A DNA stretch of 64,000 nt from Pseudomonas sp. Ant30-3. Its GTDB lineage: Bacteria; Pseudomonadota; Gammaproteobacteria; Pseudomonadales; Pseudomonadaceae. The notes beneath the pieces were generated by a model that made no database searches, was not told the DNA's origin, and worked only from the letters and a program-made list of their open reading frames with translations. Below, piece by piece: positions 1 to 9,089 of this stretch (position 1 is its first letter; each line of letters starts with the position of its first letter). Where the stretch lies: the NCBI RefSeq assembly GCF_000690905.1, contig NZ_JMCL01000038.1:26340-90339 (forward strand), read 5' to 3'. A program made the translations under genes and the position numbers.

Positions 1-59
1 CGCAGACCACCGCCGAGTTCGGTTTCACCGTGGCGCAAGAGGTCCAGGCGCAAGGTCAT
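1..59 (-). CDS. cobC: Alpha-ribazole phosphatase, N-terminal fragment (cut by window edge)
   Basis: Only the first 19 codons lie in the window. They read [19 protein letters not shown], with the LLRHGE signature of the histidine-phosphatase (phosphoglycerate mutase-like) fold, in which the His carries the phosphate. The ATG at 59 overlaps the TGA of cobT by 4 nt, so the two are probably translationally coupled. In this position the family member is CobC, which removes the 5' phosphate from alpha-ribazole phosphate or adenosylcobalamin phosphate during assembly of the lower ligand. The symbol follows Salmonella usage, not the cobC of P. denitrificans, which is the decarboxylase. The rest of the gene is outside the window. 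Confidence 0.8.
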   Translation of the reverse strand, partial: MTLRLDLLRHGETELGGGL

Positions 60-1111
60 GCCGGTCGATCCGCAACGGCAGCTTCGGCGAAGGTCGCCAT
101 CTGGCCATGCAGGTCGCACGCCAGACGCAGCAGCGGCACGGCGAGCGCGGCACCGCTGCCCTCGCCCAGACGCAGGCCGAGATCGAGCAACGGCTCGGCA
201 CCCAGCGTTTCGAGCACATGACGATGGCCCGGCTCGGCGCCGCAATGCCCGAACAGCAGCCAAGCGCGGCATTCAGGATTCAAGCGCACCGCGACCAGCG
301 CGGCGACACTGCAAATGAAACCGTCCACCAACACCGCAACACCTTGCTGCGCACACGCCAGATAGGCGCCGACCAGTGCCGCGATTTCAAAGCCACCGAG
401 GTTGAACAGCGTCTGCAAGGCATCACCGCATTGCGCACCGTGCAGCGTCAACGCGCGCTCGATGACTTGCGTTTTGTGGCTGACGCCGGCTGCGTTAAGG
501 CCCGTGCCCGGCCCGGTCAGATGCACCACCGGGCAGTTCAGCAACGCGCAAGCCAATGCACTCGCCGCTGTGGTATTGCCGATGCCCATCTCGCCGCCGA
601 TGAACAACTGACTGCCCGCCGCCACTGCGCGCAACACGCTGTCACGCCCGGCCTGCAAGGCGAGTTCGCCCTGAGCTACCGTCATCGCCGGGCCTTGGAC
701 GAAATTGGCGGTGCCGGCGCCGATGTTGAGGTGAAGCACGCCCGGCAAATTCAGTGCCGGGTTGACGGTACCCAGATCGACCACTTCCAGCGACGCGCCG
801 AGCTGCCGCGCCAGCACGCTGATCGCCGCCCCGCCGCTGACGAAGTTGTGCAGCATCTGCCCGGTGACTTCCTGCGGAAATGCCGACACGCCTTCGGCCA
901 CCACGCCGTGATCGCCGGCAAAAATGGCGATCCACAGGTGATCAACGCTGGGCTTTACCTGGCCTTGCATCCCGGCCAATTGCACCGCTACCGTTTCCAG
1001 TCGACCGAGCGAACCGGCCGGTTTGGTCAGCTGTTGCTGGCGCGCCTGGGCCTGCTCGACGATGGCAGCGTTGATCGGCTGGCACGGGTTCAGCCACCAG
1101 GATGGGGTCAT
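56..1111 (-). CDS. cobT: Nicotinate-nucleotide--dimethylbenzimidazole phosphoribosyltransferase CobT
   Basis: 351 residues, the usual CobT length. It transfers the phosphoribosyl group of nicotinate mononucleotide to 5,6-dimethylbenzimidazole, giving alpha-ribazole 5'-phosphate in the cytoplasm. The family's catalytic glutamate is seen in GEGSG near the C-terminus (Glu317, the same number as in the Salmonella enzyme), and the N-terminus has the usual [10 protein letters not shown] segment. An upstream in-frame start would add 29 low-complexity residues. The ATG at 1111 is preferred because it has an AGGAAG ribosome site and overlaps the cobU stop by 4 nt (ATGA). It is the eighth gene of the leftward cobalamin operon. 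BluB, encoded in the same operon, makes its base substrate. Confidence 0.97.
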   Translation of the reverse strand: MTPSWWLNPCQPINAAIVEQAQARQQQLTKPAGSLGRLETVAVQLAGMQGQVKPSVDHLWIAIFAGDHGVVAEGVSAFPQEVTGQMLHNFVSGGAAISVLARQLGASLEVVDLGTVNPALNLPGVLHLNIGAGTANFVQGPAMTVAQGELALQAGRDSVLRAVAAGSQLFIGGEMGIGNTTAASALACALLNCPVVHLTGPGTGLNAAGVSHKTQVIERALTLHGAQCGDALQTLFNLGGFEIAALVGAYLACAQQGVAVLVDGFICSVAALVAVRLNPECRAWLLFGHCGAEPGHRHVLETLGAEPLLDLGLRLGEGSGAALAVPLLRLACDLHGQMATFAEAAVADRPA

Positions 1112-1629
1112 AAAGCACTTCCTTTCAGAGTCAGGGGTAGACCGGCGACGGTCAGGACGACGCGTTGGCAGCGTTCGGCCAGGGCTTGATGCAGCCAACC
1201 GGCCTCATCGACGTAGCGGCGAGTCAGCTCACCCAACGGCACGACGCCCATGCCGGTCTCGTTGCTGACAAAAATGATTTCACCCGGCAGCGATGCCAGG
1301 CCGTCCAGCAAGGCCTCGCGCTCGGCGATCAGGCGATCATTGTCTTCGAGCATCAGCAGATTGGTCAGCCATAGCGTCAGGCAATCGATTAGCAGGCAAC
1401 GCTCGGCGCTAGCGTTTTCGCGCAGGACGCGGGCCAGCTCGACGGGCTCTTCGATCAGCAACCAGTCGGCCGGGCGACGGGCACGGTGATGGGCAATACG
1501 CTCGTTCATCTCGCCATCCAAGGGTTGGCTGGTGGCGATGTAGGTGACCTTGAGCTGGCTATCTGTAGCGAGTTTTTCGGCGAGACGGCTTTTGCCGGAG
1601 CGGGCGCCGCCGAGGATCAGTTGGAGCAT
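1108..1629 (-). CDS. cobU: Adenosylcobinamide kinase / adenosylcobinamide-phosphate guanylyltransferase
   Basis: 173 residues. A bifunctional enzyme: it phosphorylates adenosylcobinamide and then adds GMP to give adenosyl-GDP-cobinamide. The P-loop GGARSGKS is at residues 7-14, and the family's [10 protein letters not shown] segment (around 44-53) carries the His that becomes guanylylated. Called CobP in P. denitrificans. The start at 1629 has an AAGGAA ribosome site. Unlike the other operon members it does not overlap the gene before it: 343 nt of repeat DNA separate it from cobQ, so its coupling to the upstream cistrons may be weakened. It overlaps cobT by 4 nt. Confidence 0.96.
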   Translation of the reverse strand: MLQLILGGARSGKSRLAEKLATDSQLKVTYIATSQPLDGEMNERIAHHRARRPADWLLIEEPVELARVLRENASAERCLLIDCLTLWLTNLLMLEDNDRLIAEREALLDGLASLPGEIIFVSNETGMGVVPLGELTRRYVDEAGWLHQALAERCQRVVLTVAGLPLTLKGSAL

Positions 1630-1639
1630 GGTTTATTCC

Positions 1640-1962
1640 TTGAAATCTTCGGAGACGGTGAATGCCTCATCGCCAGCAGGCTGGCTCCCACAGGTTTTGC
1701 GCCGTTCACACAATTCAATTCAACACGAAACCTGTGGGAGCCAGTCTTCGGAGACGGTGGATGCCTCATCGCCAGCAGGCTGGCTCCCACAGGTTTTGCA
1801 CCGTTCACACTATTGAATCCAACACGAAACTTGTGGGAGCCAGCCTTCGAAGACGGTGAATGCCTCATCGCCAGCAGGCTGGCTCCCACAGGTTTTGCGC
1901 CGTTCACACAATTCAATTCAACATGAAACCTGTGGGAGCAAGCCTGCTGGCGATGGCATTCT
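1640..1962. repeat. Three tandem 99-bp REP-derived units plus a terminal REP, between cobQ and cobU
   Basis: The phrase ATGCCTCATCGCCAGCAGG begins at 1662, 1761 and 1860, giving an exact period of 99 nt. Each unit holds a left arm (CCAGCAGGCTGGCTCCCACAGG) and a right arm (CCTGTGGGAGCCAG) around a GCGCCGTTCACACAATTCAA-like core, so each can fold on itself. The array closes with a right-hand REP ending GCCTGCTGGCGATGGC near 1958. The 99-nt period is a multiple of three, so long spurious reading frames run through it. It fills the cobQ-cobU gap inside an otherwise overlapping operon. Confidence 0.92.
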
Positions 1963-1972
1963 GGAAAGCACC

Positions 1973-3424
1973 TCAAATCCCACACAGCTCCCGCAGCAGC
2001 CGGGTATCCAGATGCTGTTCCACCAGATCCGCCAATCGCTCGATATCGCGCTCGCGCAGAGCGTGGTAATCGACCTCCTGCACGTCCTGCAAGCCGGCCC
2101 AGCGCAACAGCGCGCTGCACGCCTGCGGCGATTCGAACAGCCCATGCAAGTACGTACCAAAAATCTGCCCGTCGGCACTTTGCGCGCCATCGCAACGGCC
2201 ATCGTCCAGCTGCACGGCGGCATTCTCCAGCGCCGGCCCGGTCGTGACGCCGGCATGAATTTCATAGCCACTGACCGGCGCATCTTCCAGCGCCAGACGC
2301 CCGCGCACATTGCGTAATTGTTTTTCTTGCTCGAGTCGGGTTTCGAACGCCAGCAAACCCAAACCGGCACTCGAACCCGGCGCGCCCTCCAGTCCCAGCG
2401 GGTCGTGCACCTGCAGGCCAAGCATTTGCAGACCGCCGCAAATCCCCAGCAATTTTCCGCCGTAGCGCAAGTGACGGGCGATCGCGGTTTCCCAGCCGTT
2501 GGCGCGCAAAAAAGCGAGGTCGCTGCGCACGCTCTTCGAGCCGGGCAGAATAATCAGGTCGGCGGATGGAATCGCCTGACCGGGGCCGACGAATTGCAGA
2601 TCGACTTGCGGATGCAGGCGCAGCGGATCGAAATCGGTGTGGTTGCTGATGCGCGGCAGCACCGGCACCACGACTTTGAGAACGTGCTCGACCTTGCCGG
2701 TCTGGCGCTGATCAATGCCATCCTCGGCTTCCAGATGCAGGTCCATCACGTAGGGCAAGACGCCAATCACCGGTTTGCCGGTGCGCGCTTCAAGCCAGTC
2801 GAGACCTGGCTGCAGCAGCGCGATGTCGCCGCGAAAACGGTTGATGATGAAGCCTTTGACCCGCGCCTGTTCGCTTGTCGACAGCAGCTCCAGCGTGCCG
2901 ACCAGATGGGCAAAAACGCCGCCACGGTTAATGTCGGCGATCAGGACCACAGGGCAATCCACCGCTTCAGCAAAACCCATGTTGGCGATGTCACCAGCGC
3001 GCAGGTTGATTTCCGCCGGCGAGCCTGCGCCTTCGACCATCACCACTGGATAGGCTGCGCTCAGCCGTTCATGGGACGCCAGCACCGCTTGCATGGCGAT
3101 GGTTTTGTAGTCGTGATAAGCGACCGCGTTCATCGTCGTGACCGCGCGACCATGAATGATCACTTGTGCACCGGTGTCACTGTTGGGCTTGAGCAGCACC
3201 GGGTTCATGTCGGTGTGCGGCGGCAAAAAAGCCGCCTGCGCCTGCACTGCTTGCGCGCGACCGATCTCACCACCGTCTGCGGTCACCGCACTGTTGAGTG
3301 CCATGTTCTGCGGCTTGAACGGCACCACCCGCACGCCTTGGCGCGTGACCCAGCGACACAATGCCGTCACCAGTGTGCTTTTGCCGGCATCGGAAGTGGT
3401 GCCCTGCACCATCAACGTGGTCAT
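1973..3424 (-). CDS. cobQ: Cobyric acid synthase CobQ
   Basis: 483 residues. It amidates the b, d, e and g side chains of adenosylcobyrinic acid a,c-diamide using glutamine and ATP. The N-terminal dethiobiotin-synthetase-like half begins with [11 protein letters not shown] (P-loop, Lys15). The C-terminal class I glutamine-amidotransferase-like half has its nucleophile in LLGICGG (Cys329). The ATG at 3424 overlaps the stop of the upstream cobD by 4 nt. The 3' end meets the 99-bp repeat array. Length and both domains are intact. Confidence 0.97.
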   Translation of the reverse strand: MTTLMVQGTTSDAGKSTLVTALCRWVTRQGVRVVPFKPQNMALNSAVTADGGEIGRAQAVQAQAAFLPPHTDMNPVLLKPNSDTGAQVIIHGRAVTTMNAVAYHDYKTIAMQAVLASHERLSAAYPVVMVEGAGSPAEINLRAGDIANMGFAEAVDCPVVLIADINRGGVFAHLVGTLELLSTSEQARVKGFIINRFRGDIALLQPGLDWLEARTGKPVIGVLPYVMDLHLEAEDGIDQRQTGKVEHVLKVVVPVLPRISNHTDFDPLRLHPQVDLQFVGPGQAIPSADLIILPGSKSVRSDLAFLRANGWETAIARHLRYGGKLLGICGGLQMLGLQVHDPLGLEGAPGSSAGLGLLAFETRLEQEKQLRNVRGRLALEDAPVSGYEIHAGVTTGPALENAAVQLDDGRCDGAQSADGQIFGTYLHGLFESPQACSALLRWAGLQDVQEVDYHALRERDIERLADLVEQHLDTRLLRELCGI

Positions 3425-4413
3425 CGGGTTTCCTTGTTGAACGCCATAAATGCCTGCTCAAGGCGCTGCCAATCGCAATCGTCAGCGGGCAGACCAAAAC
3501 GGACGCTGCTGCTGTGGATGAACAGTCGCAAGAGAATGCCACGGCGGGCCATGAACTCGTGCAGCTGCTCGGCACGGTCGGTAACCACCCATTGAAATAA
3601 CGCGCAGCCGCCCTGCGCAGGGAAGCCGGATTTTTCCAGCAACTGCCGCAACCGCTCACTGGCTTCTTCGGTGCGCAGGCGTTGGCGTGCGTGGCCGTCG
3701 GTGTCGAGCAGACAGGCCTGACCGATGACGCGAGTGGGCCCGCTGACGGCCCAGGGCCCCACCTGTTCGGCGAGCAATCTGAGCAATTTGCGTTCAGCCA
3801 GCACAAAGCCCAGACGCACCCCGGCCAGGCCGAAAAACTTGCCGAACGAACGCAGCACGATCAAACCGACCAAATGGGCAAAAGGCGCCAGGCTCAACTG
3901 CGGCGTGTTGTCCATGAACGCTTCGTCGACGACCAGCCAGCCACCGCGTTGCGCCATTTTTGTGTGCCAGCCGAGCAGTCGGCTCGGAGGCAGGCTCAAA
4001 CCGGTGGGATTATTCGGGTTGACCACCACCAGTACGTCGAGGTTATCGATATAGAAATCGACTTCCTGCTCCAGCACCTCACGCACGATGTAACCGCTGC
4101 GGCGCCAGGCTTCGGCATGTTCGGCGTAGCACGGCGACAACACGCCGACCTTGCCGACGCGGCGCAAGCGCGGGAGCAATTGAATCGCCATCTGTGAGCC
4201 GGCCACCGGCAGCAAGTGTGCGGCGCCGTAATAGTCGCAAGCTGCCTGCTCCAGGCCATCGTCGATTTCCGGCAAGCGTGCCCACGCGCGCAGGGGAATT
4301 TCCGGGACAGGAAAAGGCCAGGGCGCGAGCCCGCTCGAGAGGTCCAGCCACTCGCCTTCGGCGATGCCGTATTCGAGCGCGGCCTGGCGCAAGCGTCCAC
4401 CGTGTTCAAGCAT
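3421..4413 (-). CDS. cobD: Threonine-phosphate decarboxylase (PLP enzyme)
   Basis: 330 residues, an aspartate-aminotransferase-fold PLP enzyme. It decarboxylates L-threonine O-3-phosphate to (R)-1-amino-2-propanol O-2-phosphate, the linker joined to cobyric acid by CbiB. Seen: NPNNPTG at 132-138 and [10 protein letters not shown] with the probable Schiff-base Lys192. The ATG at 4413 lies 8 nt inside the end of cbiB, and the stop overlaps the cobQ start by 4 nt. P. denitrificans nomenclature calls this gene cobC. The histidinol-phosphate aminotransferase HisC is the close relative to exclude, but the operon context decides. Confidence 0.94.
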   Translation of the reverse strand: MLEHGGRLRQAALEYGIAEGEWLDLSSGLAPWPFPVPEIPLRAWARLPEIDDGLEQAACDYYGAAHLLPVAGSQMAIQLLPRLRRVGKVGVLSPCYAEHAEAWRRSGYIVREVLEQEVDFYIDNLDVLVVVNPNNPTGLSLPPSRLLGWHTKMAQRGGWLVVDEAFMDNTPQLSLAPFAHLVGLIVLRSFGKFFGLAGVRLGFVLAERKLLRLLAEQVGPWAVSGPTRVIGQACLLDTDGHARQRLRTEEASERLRQLLEKSGFPAQGGCALFQWVVTDRAEQLHEFMARRGILLRLFIHSSSVRFGLPADDCDWQRLEQAFMAFNKETR

Positions 4414-5314
4414 AAAATTCAGCTCCGACGCAGAGAATCAGCAGCCATAACCATACCCCGCGCTGGACCAATTGCCAGCCACGATCAATCGAATCGGCGT
4501 CCGCCAGCACGCCTTCGCCCAGTTGCGGGCGCTGATGCAACTCACCGTGATAAATCGCCGCCCCGCCCAGTTCGACCCCCAATGCACCGGCGCCTGCGGC
4601 CATCACCGGACCGGCATTCGGACTGTCCCACTGCGGCGCTTGGGTGCGCCAGCATTTCAGCGCGAGTCGGGTTTTACCCAGCAGTGCGTAGGTCAACGCC
4701 ACCAGGCGAGCAGGAATGTAGTTGAGCACGTCGTCGATCTTCGCGGCCGCCCAGCCGAAGCGCTCGAAGCGTTCGTTGCGATAACCCCACATCGCATCAA
4801 GCGTATTGCTCAAGCGATACAGCACCACCCCGGGTGCACCCGCCACGGCAAACCAGAACAGTGCGGCGAACACCGCGTCGCTGCCATTTTCCAGGACCGA
4901 CTCGGTGGCGGCGCGGGCGACTTCGGTTTTATCCAGCTCGCTGGTCTGGCGGCTGACCAGATAACCGACCCGCCTGCGCGCTTCATCGAGGTCATCGCTG
5001 CGCAACGCTTTCGCGACCGGCTCAACATGCTCACCAAGGCTGCGCATGCCGAGCGCGCAATACAGCAGCGCAATTTCGATCATCCAGCCGATGTAAGGCG
5101 CCCAGGAAAACGCCGTGGCCAGCAACGTCAGCGGCACCACTGCGATCACCCACGCGGTAACGCCATGACTGCGCCAGCCGCGACCTTCACCGTTGAAACG
5201 GCGCTCGATGCGATCGGCAAAACGGCCGAACGCCACCAGCGGATGCCAGCGTTTCGGTTCGCCCAGCAGCGCATCCAGCGCAACCGCGGCGACACTCAAT
5301 AACGCCACACTCAT
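4406..5314 (-). CDS. cbiB: Adenosylcobinamide-phosphate synthase (membrane protein)
   Basis: 302 residues, a multi-pass inner-membrane protein that joins aminopropanol (phosphate) to adenosylcobyric acid. The family signature [17 protein letters not shown] lies near the N-terminus, hydrophobic segments follow around residues 50-80, and the conserved [28 protein letters not shown] region is in the middle. A start five codons upstream is possible. The ATG at 5314 is chosen because it overlaps the bluB stop by 4 nt, like other junctions in this operon, and gives the usual MSVALLS start. Called CobD in P. denitrificans nomenclature. Confidence 0.95.
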   Translation of the reverse strand: MSVALLSVAAVALDALLGEPKRWHPLVAFGRFADRIERRFNGEGRGWRSHGVTAWVIAVVPLTLLATAFSWAPYIGWMIEIALLYCALGMRSLGEHVEPVAKALRSDDLDEARRRVGYLVSRQTSELDKTEVARAATESVLENGSDAVFAALFWFAVAGAPGVVLYRLSNTLDAMWGYRNERFERFGWAAAKIDDVLNYIPARLVALTYALLGKTRLALKCWRTQAPQWDSPNAGPVMAAGAGALGVELGGAAIYHGELHQRPQLGEGVLADADSIDRGWQLVQRGVWLWLLILCVGAEFYA

Positions 5315-5961
5315 TGCCTCACTCCCCAATAATTTTCATACAGCATTTCGCTCAGCGGACGCGCCTGCGCCCAGCCTTCGAGTACCAGCATCGGCGCCGG
5401 ATAGAATGCCTTGACCGGGCCCAGGCAAATCACCGCCAGCGGTTTCGCGCCGGCCGGCATGCCCAGCAGATCCGCCAGTGCCTGCGGCTCGAACAAGGAC
5501 ACCCAGCCCATGCCCAACCCTTCGGCACGGGACGCCAGCCACAGGTTCTGGATTGCGCAGGACAGCGAGGCCATGTCCATTTCCGGCAGCGTGCGACGGC
5601 CGAATATGTGTCGCTCGCGGTCGTCCATCAGCGCCGCGACCAGTACTTCGGCGCAGTCATTAATACCTTCGACTTTGAGTTTCATGAAGTCGTCGCTGCG
5701 CTCGCCGAGGGCTTCGGCGGTGCGGATGCGCTCTGCTTCTACCAGTTGGCGGATCTCACCGCGCAACGCTTTATCGCTGATGCGGATGAAGCGCCAGGGC
5801 TGCATCAGGCCGACGCTTGGCGCTTGATGAGCGGCTTCGAGCAGGCGCTGCAGCAGCTCGGGCTCCACGGTGCCGCCGGTGAAATGGCGCATGTCGCGGC
5901 GTTCGGCGATGGCTTTATAGACGGCCTCGCGTTCTGCCTGAGTGAAGGCGTTGTCGGTCAT
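5311..5961 (-). CDS. bluB: 5,6-dimethylbenzimidazole synthase BluB
   Basis: 216 residues, nitroreductase-like flavoprotein fold. BluB cannibalises reduced FMN with oxygen to make 5,6-dimethylbenzimidazole, the lower ligand of cobalamin. The RRDMRHF motif (residues 21-27) is the family's flavin-binding start, and the C-terminal [13 protein letters not shown] is typical. Its presence means the aerobic route to the lower ligand is encoded next to CobT, which uses the product. The ATG at 5961 overlaps the cobB stop by 4 nt even though a REP pair forms the end of cobB. Confidence 0.96.
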   Translation of the reverse strand: MTDNAFTQAEREAVYKAIAERRDMRHFTGGTVEPELLQRLLEAAHQAPSVGLMQPWRFIRISDKALRGEIRQLVEAERIRTAEALGERSDDFMKLKVEGINDCAEVLVAALMDDRERHIFGRRTLPEMDMASLSCAIQNLWLASRAEGLGMGWVSLFEPQALADLLGMPAGAKPLAVICLGPVKAFYPAPMLVLEGWAQARPLSEMLYENYWGVRQ

Positions 5962-7358
5962 GGCCTCTTCGCGAGCAGGCTCGCTCCCACAGTGGAACGA
6001 GTTTCTTCAGGCAACACATCTGCAACTGTAGGAGCGAGCCTGCTCGCGAAGGCGTCCTTAAGGTCGGGCGCGAACAACGCGGCAGCCGCTGAAAGATTCG
6101 ACGGGAAATAGAAATGCACGTACGAAGCCGTCATTCGCCCTTCGCGGTACACCGCCTCCGCCCCGCGCCCGCCATTGGGGCTCAGCCCGCGGGCAATCGG
6201 CTCAAGTTCGGTGGAGGTCAGCGAGTGATGGTAGGTGTGGCCACGCAACAGACCTTCCGGCAATTCGACCGCTTGCAGGGCCAGCGCGGCGAGGCGCTTT
6301 TGCATCACCGCATCGCCGCGCAGCAAGCCGACCAGTTCGGTGCGAGTGCCTTCGACATCGGTCAGCGAGTCGAGCAGATACAACATGCCGCCACACTCGG
6401 CCAGCAGCGGTTTGCCCGCCGCGTGATGGGCGCGAATGGCCTCCAGCATCGAGGTGTTCTGCGACAACGCTACATGGTGCAATTCCGGGTAGCCACCGGG
6501 CAGATAAAGGCTGTCCGCTTCGGGCAGATCGGCATCTCGGATCGGCGAGAAAAACAGCAGCTCGGCGCCCATGGCCCGCAGCACATCCAGGCTTGCACCG
6601 TAGGTGAACGCAAACGCTTCGTCATGCGCCACCGCAATCCGCACGCCGGCCAGCAATGGCTCGACAGCGATAACGTCTGGCGCGGCGAATTCCACCAGCG
6701 GTGGCAGCGCCACTTCGCAACTGCTGGCCAGCGCGTTGGCCGCCGCATCGAGGCGCACATCGAGATCGTTCAACTCGCTGGCCTGGACCAGGCCGAGATG
6801 GCGACTTGGCAATTCGATGCCGGTCTCTCGGGACAAGGCGCCGTACCAGCGCAAACCCTCGGTCAGGCTGCCTTCAAGCAATTGCGCGTGACGCAGGGTG
6901 CCGACGCGATTGGCCAGGACGCCGGCGAACGGCAAATCCGGCTGGTATTTCGCCAGCCCTAACGCCAGGGCACCGAAGGTCTGCGCCATCGCCGTGCCGT
7001 CAATGACGGCGAGCACCGGCACACCAAAGTGTCGCGCCAGGTCGGCGCTGGACGGCGTACCGTCGAATAGCCCCATGACGCCTTCGATCAGAATCAGGTC
7101 GGCTTCGGCGGCGGCTTCCCACAACAGTCGGCGACTTTCTTGCTCGCCGACCATCCACATGTCCAATTGATACACCGGCGCGCCGCTGGCGCGTTCGAGA
7201 ATCATCGGGTCGAGAAAGTCCGGTCCGCATTTGAACACGCGTACCGTGCGCCCCTGATTGCGGTGCAACCGGGCCAGCGCGGCGGTGACGGTGGTCTTGC
7301 CTTGGCCGGAAGCCGGCGCGGCAATCAATACCGCCGGGCAATGACGTGGCTGGTTCAC
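5958..7358 (-). CDS. cobB: Cobyrinate a,c-diamide synthase CobB
   Basis: 466 residues. It amidates the a and c carboxylates of hydrogenobyrinate/cobyrinate with glutamine and ATP. The P-loop APASGQGKTT has Lys21, and the C-terminal glutamine-amidotransferase half carries the nucleophile in LLAECGGMLY (Cys322). The ATG at 7358 overlaps cobO by 4 nt. The oddity is the last ~33 residues (434-466): they are translated from an inverted REP pair (FASRLAPTV on one arm, TVGASLLAK on the other), so the repeat has replaced or extended the native C-terminus while keeping the stop that overlaps bluB. Confidence 0.95.
   Translation of the reverse strand: MNQPRHCPAVLIAAPASGQGKTTVTAALARLHRNQGRTVRVFKCGPDFLDPMILERASGAPVYQLDMWMVGEQESRRLLWEAAAEADLILIEGVMGLFDGTPSSADLARHFGVPVLAVIDGTAMAQTFGALALGLAKYQPDLPFAGVLANRVGTLRHAQLLEGSLTEGLRWYGALSRETGIELPSRHLGLVQASELNDLDVRLDAAANALASSCEVALPPLVEFAAPDVIAVEPLLAGVRIAVAHDEAFAFTYGASLDVLRAMGAELLFFSPIRDADLPEADSLYLPGGYPELHHVALSQNTSMLEAIRAHHAAGKPLLAECGGMLYLLDSLTDVEGTRTELVGLLRGDAVMQKRLAALALQAVELPEGLLRGHTYHHSLTSTELEPIARGLSPNGGRGAEAVYREGRMTASYVHFYFPSNLSAAAALFAPDLKDAFASRLAPTVADVLPEETRSTVGASLLAKRP
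5967..6054. repeat. Inverted REP pair inside the 3' end of cobB
   Basis: Two head-to-head REP arms, TTCGCGAGCAGGCTCGCTCC and GGAGCGAGCCTGCTCGCGAA, separated by about 45 nt. This is the same arm sequence as in the pairs near 24549 and 63650. Here it lies within coding sequence, just before the bluB start. Confidence 0.95.
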
Positions 7359-7966
7359 AGCTCTACGCCTTTTTGCGCTTTGATCCCGGCCTGGAAAGCA
7401 TGTTTGATCACACCCATTTCAGTGACGGTGTCGGCCAGTTCGATCATCTCCGGTTTTGCACCCCGACCGGTGACCACTACGTGTTGCATCGGTGGTCGCG
7501 CTTGCAGGTCGCTGAGCACCTGATCGAGATCGAGGTAGCCATGCTTCAGCGCGATGTTCAATTCGTCGAGCACCACCAGGCCAATCGACGGATCGCGCAG
7601 CAGTTCCCGGGAAACTTCCCACGCGGCTTCGGCGGCGGCGATGTCACGCTGGCGGTCCTGGGTTTCCCACGTGAAGCCCTCGCCCATCACATGAAAGCGA
7701 ACTTGCTCCGGGAAGCGCCGGAAGAACATTTCCTCACCGGTACTGTTGCGCCCCTTGATGAACTGCACCACGCCGCACTGCATGCCGTGGCCCATCGACC
7801 GTGCGAGCATGCCGAACGCCGAACTGCTTTTGCCTTTGCCATTGCCGGTCAGCACCAGCAGCAGGCCGCATTCGTTCGGGGAATTGGCGATGCGTTCGTC
7901 GATCACGGCTTTTTTGCGCAACATGCGCGCCAGATGACGTTCGTCACGATCAGGGGAATCGGTCAT
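7355..7966 (-). CDS. cobO: Cob(I)yrinic acid a,c-diamide adenosyltransferase CobO
   Basis: 203 residues. It transfers the 5'-deoxyadenosyl group of ATP to the cobalt of the corrinoid (CobA/BtuR/CobO type, not PduO). The P-loop TGNGKGKSSS begins at residue 40, followed by the family's VQFIKG segment. An open frame extends 55 codons upstream into the riboswitch region. The ATG at 7966 (MTDSPDRDERH) is chosen by homology and because a GGAGAG ribosome site lies just ahead. It is the first gene of the operon, downstream of the cobalamin riboswitch, and overlaps cobB by 4 nt. Confidence 0.96.
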   Translation of the reverse strand: MTDSPDRDERHLARMLRKKAVIDERIANSPNECGLLLVLTGNGKGKSSSAFGMLARSMGHGMQCGVVQFIKGRNSTGEEMFFRRFPEQVRFHVMGEGFTWETQDRQRDIAAAEAAWEVSRELLRDPSIGLVVLDELNIALKHGYLDLDQVLSDLQARPPMQHVVVTGRGAKPEMIELADTVTEMGVIKHAFQAGIKAQKGVEL

Positions 7967-8057
7967 GGGGGAGCTCTCCGTTGAGACTGGATAACGGCGG
8001 GCAGGCACAAGAATAGACGGCAAAAAGCCTGGCATCGCCCACCGTGATGCCGTTGGA

Positions 8058-8268
8058 TGAATCAGGCCGGTCTCCGGGCTCATGAGCGGCGTTCGCCTGA
8101 CTGCGCGCCTTCCCATGCCGACAATCGACACAGTGGCTCAAGACGCAGTGTTTACTCATTTACCGTTGCGGGGGCAGCGCCGGGATTGTGGCTTCCCATG
8201 TACTGGAAGAGCGCACTCACCGGTTTCCCTGTTTCACCCTGTCGGCCACGGCCACAGAGCACCTGAAA
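8058..8268 (-). promoter_or_regulatory. Cobalamin riboswitch ahead of cobO
   Basis: Read on the minus strand the segment has, in order, CAGGTGCTCTGTGGCC, GGGAAACCGGTG, CCCGGCGCTGCCCCCGCAAC (the conserved junction and CGCAAC core) and AGCCCGGAGACCGGCCTG (the B12-box region). These match the conserved blocks of the cobalamin aptamer in the right order and spacing. The element ends about 90 nt before the cobO start, where a ribosome-site or terminator switch would lie. Expected effect: adenosylcobalamin lowers expression of the whole operon. Confidence 0.93.
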
Positions 8269-8278
8269 CAAGCGGCGA

Positions 8279-8307
8279 AGGTTAGAGGGTTGGGGGTGGA
8301 GCGTCAA
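8279..8307 (-). promoter_or_regulatory. Sigma70-like promoter of the cobalamin operon
   Basis: On the minus strand TTGACG (8307-8302) and TAACCT (8284-8279) are separated by 17 nt. The predicted transcription start falls just at the 5' end of the riboswitch, which supports the assignment. Confidence 0.6.
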
Positions 8308-8436
8308 TTGAAGCCGGGAGGCAGCGGGGTAAATAACTTACGTCGATCCATTTGCTGTCGCCGATCTTGTGCCACACTTCAAGCAGTGATATCAAAGAGC
8401 CACATCTGCCACATTACAATAACAAGGGTGAGCCAC

Positions 8437-9021
8437 ATGCAAGGCATGATCATCAGCAATCCAAAGCTGGAATTCCTGCGCCCGGCGCTCGAACGCTGGT
8501 TCGATTGCATCGACCGTTTCAACGCCGTGCGCGGCGATAACGAAACGCCTTACTGGCATGACGAAAAAGCCAACCTCAGCGTGCTCTCGGCCGCTGCGTG
8601 GATGGCGGAAATGATCACGCTGCAGCAAACACCGACCCGCAAACAGAATGAAGAAGGTGAACGCAACGCTCGCGCCGACTTGCTGATTGCCACCAGCGAA
8701 GAGCGTGCCTTCATTCAGGCCTCACAACGCTGGCCGAAGGTCAACAGCTTGAACCTGACACAGGCATTGGCCGATATCACCAGCGAGGCGAGGAAAATCA
8801 GCTACGCCAGCGATCTGAAACTCGGCTGCCTGTTCGTCGCGCCGCAAAAATCCCAGCACAGCGCCACCCCGGAAGAGCTCCAGGACATGGTCGACGATTT
8901 GCAGAAGGAACACACCTGCGCCGTCGCCTGGTATTTCCCGTACGCCTACCGCAAGTTGCACAATGAGGCCGGCAACTATCACCCCGGCATCGCCCTGCTA
9001 CTCAAGGAAGCGCGTGGCTGA
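8437..9021 (+). CDS. Hypothetical protein, 194 aa
   Basis: I do not recognise this family. The protein is soluble-looking, with no signal peptide or membrane segment, starting MQGMIISNPKLEFLRPALERW. It has charged helical stretches (KQNEEGERNARADLL) and a C-terminal VAWYFPYAYRKLHNE segment. A longer open frame reaches back to 8188 through the riboswitch region on the opposite strand. The ATG at 8437 is preferred because GGGTGAG lies 6 nt ahead and the residues before it look like non-coding translation. It is transcribed away from the cobalamin operon and is probably monocistronic. Nothing in it points to cobalamin. Confidence 0.8.
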   Translation: MQGMIISNPKLEFLRPALERWFDCIDRFNAVRGDNETPYWHDEKANLSVLSAAAWMAEMITLQQTPTRKQNEEGERNARADLLIATSEERAFIQASQRWPKVNSLNLTQALADITSEARKISYASDLKLGCLFVAPQKSQHSATPEELQDMVDDLQKEHTCAVAWYFPYAYRKLHNEAGNYHPGIALLLKEARG

Positions 9022-9089
9022 TCGGTTGAACCATCGCGGGTTTGCGCTTCTCTACTGATCAAGCCACTGCATTCATAGGGAAGATCAGC

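Noticed and set aside
1486..1926. Reading frame through the 99-bp repeats
   Set aside because: It stays open only because 99 is a multiple of three. The product is a repeat translation.
1640..1962. CRISPR-like array at 1640-1962
   Set aside because: The whole 99-nt unit is repeated, including what would be the spacers; the unit is made of REP arms, and no cas genes are present.
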